Source of the DNA: EW11 sp035765635
GTDB taxonomy: Bacteria; Verrucomicrobiota; Verrucomicrobiia; Opitutales; Opitutaceae
Length of the DNA stretch: 64,000 nt
Assembly: GCA_035765635.1 (NCBI GenBank)
Contig: DASTWZ010000051.1
Span: forward strand, 48,546-112,545
Direction of reading: 5' to 3'
The translations under genes and the position numbers were made by a program. Positions 61,763-64,000 of this stretch are shown one piece after another (positions within the stretch are counted from its first letter, which is position 1; each line of letters opens with the position of its first letter). Below the pieces are notes generated by a model. That model saw only the letters and a program-made list of their open reading frames with translations. It did no database searches and was not told the DNA's origin.

Positions 61763-61795
61763 GTCGCCGATCAGTCGCTGCGACTATGACGGCGG

Positions 61796-62060
61796 GCTCG
61801 GAGATCGATGCCGGCGAGGACGCCGGCGCTCCCAGCGGCCGACGGCGGCGAGACGCCTCCGCTCGGCCAATACCCAGCGCTCGTCCGCCGAGTGCGCCTT
61901 CCAAGGCGCAGGAGGCACTGGGAGCGCTGGCGTCCTCGCCGGCCAACCTATCCAAAGTCCGCGCCCTCACGGCGCGGACGGACACGATCGAAACGCGGAC
62001 GGACTCGATCTCCGCGTCTCGCGACGAAGCGAGTCCGCGGCTTGCGCCGCGCTAGACTAA
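61796..62060. repeat. GC-rich dispersed repeat with inverted halves
   Basis: GCCGGCGAGGACGCCGGCGC near 61810-61829 is the near reverse complement of GCGCTGGCGTCCTCGCCGGC at about 61924-61943. The right half matches 29698-29730 over 33 bp, and the match extends further as AAAGTCCGCGCCC ... GGCGCGGACGGAC. Openings of about 90-150 aa in this block are Arg/Ala-rich on every frame and are taken to be artefacts of composition. Confidence 0.75.
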
Positions 62061-62192
62061 AGGTTGGCCGCCCGGAAGGCCGGCGCTCCGCTAGGAGCAC
62101 GGCGACGCTCTCGTCCCTTGTGGCGCTCCTGCGCTGGAATTTCCCGCCTGTTTTGGACAGAAATCGCACGTATCTAGTCGTTATCTACCTCA

Positions 62193-63815
62193 ATGAAAAC
62201 TGTCGCATTGTTCTCGTTGGCCTTGGTTATCGCTTCTCTGGCATCGGCAAAACCTCCTGCTGATTTGCAGCATCGCCTCGACCAGTGGATCAAAGGGCAG
62301 TCCGGCGGCGCGGCGGTCGCTTGGGTCGATGCGGACGGGACGGCGTTTTTCCAATCGGGTCGATTCGATGGCGAGGGTTCGCCTGCAATCACGGCCGATA
62401 CGCAATTCGAGTTGGGCTCGATCACCAAGGTCTTCACGTCGCTGTTGCTCGCAGAAAGCGAACGCCTGGGCAAAGTCAGCCGCGCGGACCCAGCGGCGAA
62501 ATACCTCCTGCCGGCGACGGACCCGGCGCAGCCCGCGCTCGCCGACATAACGCTGCTTTCATTGGCGACGCATACCTCGGGTTTGCCTCGGCTCTCTTCG
62601 AACATCGGCCCGAATCCCGACGCGAATCCGGATCCGTATGCCAAGTATGATCACGCCATGCTGGTGGAGGCGTTGCGCAAAGATGGAGCGGTGGCGACGG
62701 TCGGTCGCGGAGTGGCGTACTCGAATTTTGGCGGCGCCGTTTTGGGCGAGGCGCTCGGTGCCGCTTGGGGCACAAGCTATGCCGAGGCTCTGCGTTTGCA
62801 CGTGCTCGAGCCCCTGGGAATGAAAGCGACCACGCTTGGATTGGCTGGCTCGCCGCCCCCGCCGGATTTTTCTCCTGGGCATAGCAACGGCAAGACCGTG
62901 CCGAATTGGACGTTTCAAGCCTACGCGCCGGCGGGAGCACTGCGGAGTTCTGCCCGCGATATGGCGCATTTCCTCGAGGCTTGTTTAAGGCAGGGGAACG
63001 AGGCGAGTCCGCTGGGCGCAGCGATCAAGGCGACGATTCAGCCGCAGTATCCGACGAATGATCTCGTCGGACACATCGGTCTTGCTTGGTTCATCACGGA
63101 TGAAGGCGTCATCTGGCACAACGGGGCCACGGCGGGAAGCCATGCTTTCGTAGCCTTCAATCCGAAGAGCGGAGCTGCGGTGGCTATTCTTGCCAATGTC
63201 CAGCTTTCTTCGGAACCGCTAGGCTTCGGGTTGCTCGGCGCCAAGCTTCCAAAGCCTCGCGTCGAAATCGCCGAAAACGCCACGGATTACGTGGGCCGCT
63301 ATCCGCTGTCGCCGGCGTTCGCCATCGACGTCACCGAGAATCGCGGAAGCTTGCACGTCCAGGCCACGGGGCAGCCGGCATTTGGTCTGCGGGTGGTCGG
63401 AGCGGATCGTTTCGCGCTCGTCGGCGTGCCTGCGGAAATTTCGTTCGAGCGCGACGCGGTTGGAAAAGTGATTGCGGCGGTCTTGCACCAGAACGGCCGC
63501 GATCAACGCGCCCCGCGGAATGAGTTGCCGCCTCCGCCCAAGGAGGTGGCGTTGCCGGTGGAGACGTTGCGCGAGTATGTCGGCGAATATCCGCTGTCGC
63601 CTCAATTCGTGCTCACGATCACGGAGACCGATGGAGCGCTCTTCGCCCAGGCCACGGGGCAGGGCAAGGCTCAGTTGTTTGCCTCGGGCAAAGACGAATT
63701 TTTCTACAAGATCGTGAACGCGCAGGTTTCCTTCGAGCGAGACACCGCCGGCAAAGTCACGGGACTCGTGCTTCATCAGAATGGCCGGACAATGCCGGCG
63801 CACAAGACGAAGTGA
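62193..63815 (+). CDS. Serine hydrolase, class C beta-lactamase-like, with duplicated C-terminal domain
   Basis: 540 aa with a signal peptide (TVALFSLALVIASLASA). The catalytic SxxK is SITK in FELGSITKVFTS (about residue 75), the Tyr motif is YSNFGG and the third motif is HNGATAGSH (HxG-like), so the fold and active site are those of class C beta-lactamases, DD-peptidases and esterases. After about residue 350 are two copies of a beta-rich domain of about 90 aa, each starting YVGRYPLSPAFAIDVTE / YVGEYPLSPQFVLTITE and ending VLHQNGR, like DUF3471 tails. The periplasmic substrate (peptidoglycan, ester or beta-lactam) is unknown. Confidence 0.92.
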   Translation: MKTVALFSLALVIASLASAKPPADLQHRLDQWIKGQSGGAAVAWVDADGTAFFQSGRFDGEGSPAITADTQFELGSITKVFTSLLLAESERLGKVSRADPAAKYLLPATDPAQPALADITLLSLATHTSGLPRLSSNIGPNPDANPDPYAKYDHAMLVEALRKDGAVATVGRGVAYSNFGGAVLGEALGAAWGTSYAEALRLHVLEPLGMKATTLGLAGSPPPPDFSPGHSNGKTVPNWTFQAYAPAGALRSSARDMAHFLEACLRQGNEASPLGAAIKATIQPQYPTNDLVGHIGLAWFITDEGVIWHNGATAGSHAFVAFNPKSGAAVAILANVQLSSEPLGFGLLGAKLPKPRVEIAENATDYVGRYPLSPAFAIDVTENRGSLHVQATGQPAFGLRVVGADRFALVGVPAEISFERDAVGKVIAAVLHQNGRDQRAPRNELPPPPKEVALPVETLREYVGEYPLSPQFVLTITETDGALFAQATGQGKAQLFASGKDEFFYKIVNAQVSFERDTAGKVTGLVLHQNGRTMPAHKTK

Positions 63816-63850
63816 GATAGCCGTGGCTCTAGAGCGGTTTCAAAAAACCT

Positions 63851-63867
63851 ATAGCCGCAAAGAGGCG
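63851..63867. repeat. Short copy of the GCCGCAAAGAGGCG repeat
   Basis: ATAGCCGCAAAGAGGCG, preceded by CTATAGGTTTTTTG-complementary bases, lies between the serine hydrolase stop and the next gene and matches the start of the GAAGAGGCGCAA family. Confidence 0.5.
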
Positions 63868-63880
63868 GGCATGTGGTTTA

Positions 63881-64000
63881 TCAAGTCGGATCGAGCAGGA
63901 CAGTGAGTTTTTCTTCGATCCAAGCTTTGTTTGAAGCGTAGCCCCAGTCGCGAAGAGTTTCGCGGTGGATGCAAGAGGCGACCTTCTGCAGTTTGACGCG
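63881..64000 (-). CDS. C-terminal end of an unidentified protein (partial)
   Basis: The last 39 codons of a minus-strand gene whose start lies beyond the window: KLQKVASCIHRETLRDWGYA then SNKAWIEEKLTVLLDPT and a TGA stop at 63881-63883. The segment is helical and polar and fits the codon pattern of neighbouring genes. I cannot identify the family from this much sequence. Confidence 0.55.
   Translation of the reverse strand, partial: RVKLQKVASCIHRETLRDWGYASNKAWIEEKLTVLLDPT

Noticed and set aside
61796..62263. Openings of about 90-150 aa in the GC-rich repeat before the serine hydrolase
   Set aside because: Several frames are open at once because of composition, the sequence recurs at 29698, and no domain is present.

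Overview
The window looks like a chromosomal segment from a high-GC Gram-negative bacterium of the phylum Verrucomicrobia, most probably Opitutaceae-like. The reasons are the very large paralogous membrane proteins with YfhO/GT-C character, the giant secreted Ig-repeat protein with a tandem C-terminal module (GGFII...RAxGP...NDDWG), an ECF sigma factor fused to an exported domain, and several intergenic repeat families. This placement is inference; no rRNA or marker gene is present. About 1-30 kb is a polysaccharide/glycolipid assembly locus. It starts with a heptose-kinase-like GHMP kinase (cut by the window edge) and a Gfo/Idh/MocA oxidoreductase. Two plus-strand multi-spanning proteins with a GtrA-type flippase between them follow, then an SDR, an acyltransferase-3 and a GT-C-like protein on the minus strand and a UDP-galactopyranose-mutase-like flavoprotein on the plus strand. 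A minus-strand run of seven closely spaced genes (29488 down to 13429) then encodes a GT9-coiled-coil-GT2 fusion, a 1207-aa membrane protein, a GtrB-like GT2, a methyltransferase, an NDP-sugar epimerase and two more giant membrane proteins. Three of the large membrane proteins share a C-terminal domain of about 150 aa that I do not recognise, in five clear copies and one divergent copy.

From 30 to 41 kb the locus continues with a YetF/DUF421 membrane protein, an NtrC-type sigma-54 response regulator, a GT-C-like protein, an outer-membrane beta-barrel protein, a GH78 alpha-L-rhamnosidase and a Wzc-type tyrosine autokinase. Together these suggest regulated assembly, export and remodelling of a surface polysaccharide that may contain rhamnose.

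From 41105 to 49472 lies a genomic island integrated in the 3' end of a tRNA-Gly(GCC) gene. It is bounded by 66-bp perfect direct repeats, each holding the tRNA 3' end plus its terminator. The resident tyrosine integrase has lost its catalytic domain and its normal start codon, so the island appears unable to move itself. Cargo: a VapBC-type module, an orphan ParD-like antitoxin, a HigA-like remnant, a Doc-type toxin with a Gln in place of the Fic histidine plus its 59-aa partner, and a translationally coupled two-gene module followed by a decayed trypsin-like protease. The two-gene module (345-aa protein with a D-x(n)-QxK nuclease-like signature; 860-aa helical protein) is the best candidate here for a poorly described, probably defensive, system.

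Beyond the island are a CPBP protease, a second VapBC-type module paralogous to the island copy, a 2296-aa Ig-repeat secreted protein, the ECF sigma-transmembrane-jelly-roll fusion, a SnoaL-like protein, a VOC protein, a class C beta-lactamase-like serine hydrolase and the end of an unknown gene. Intergenic spaces hold four or more dispersed repeat families.
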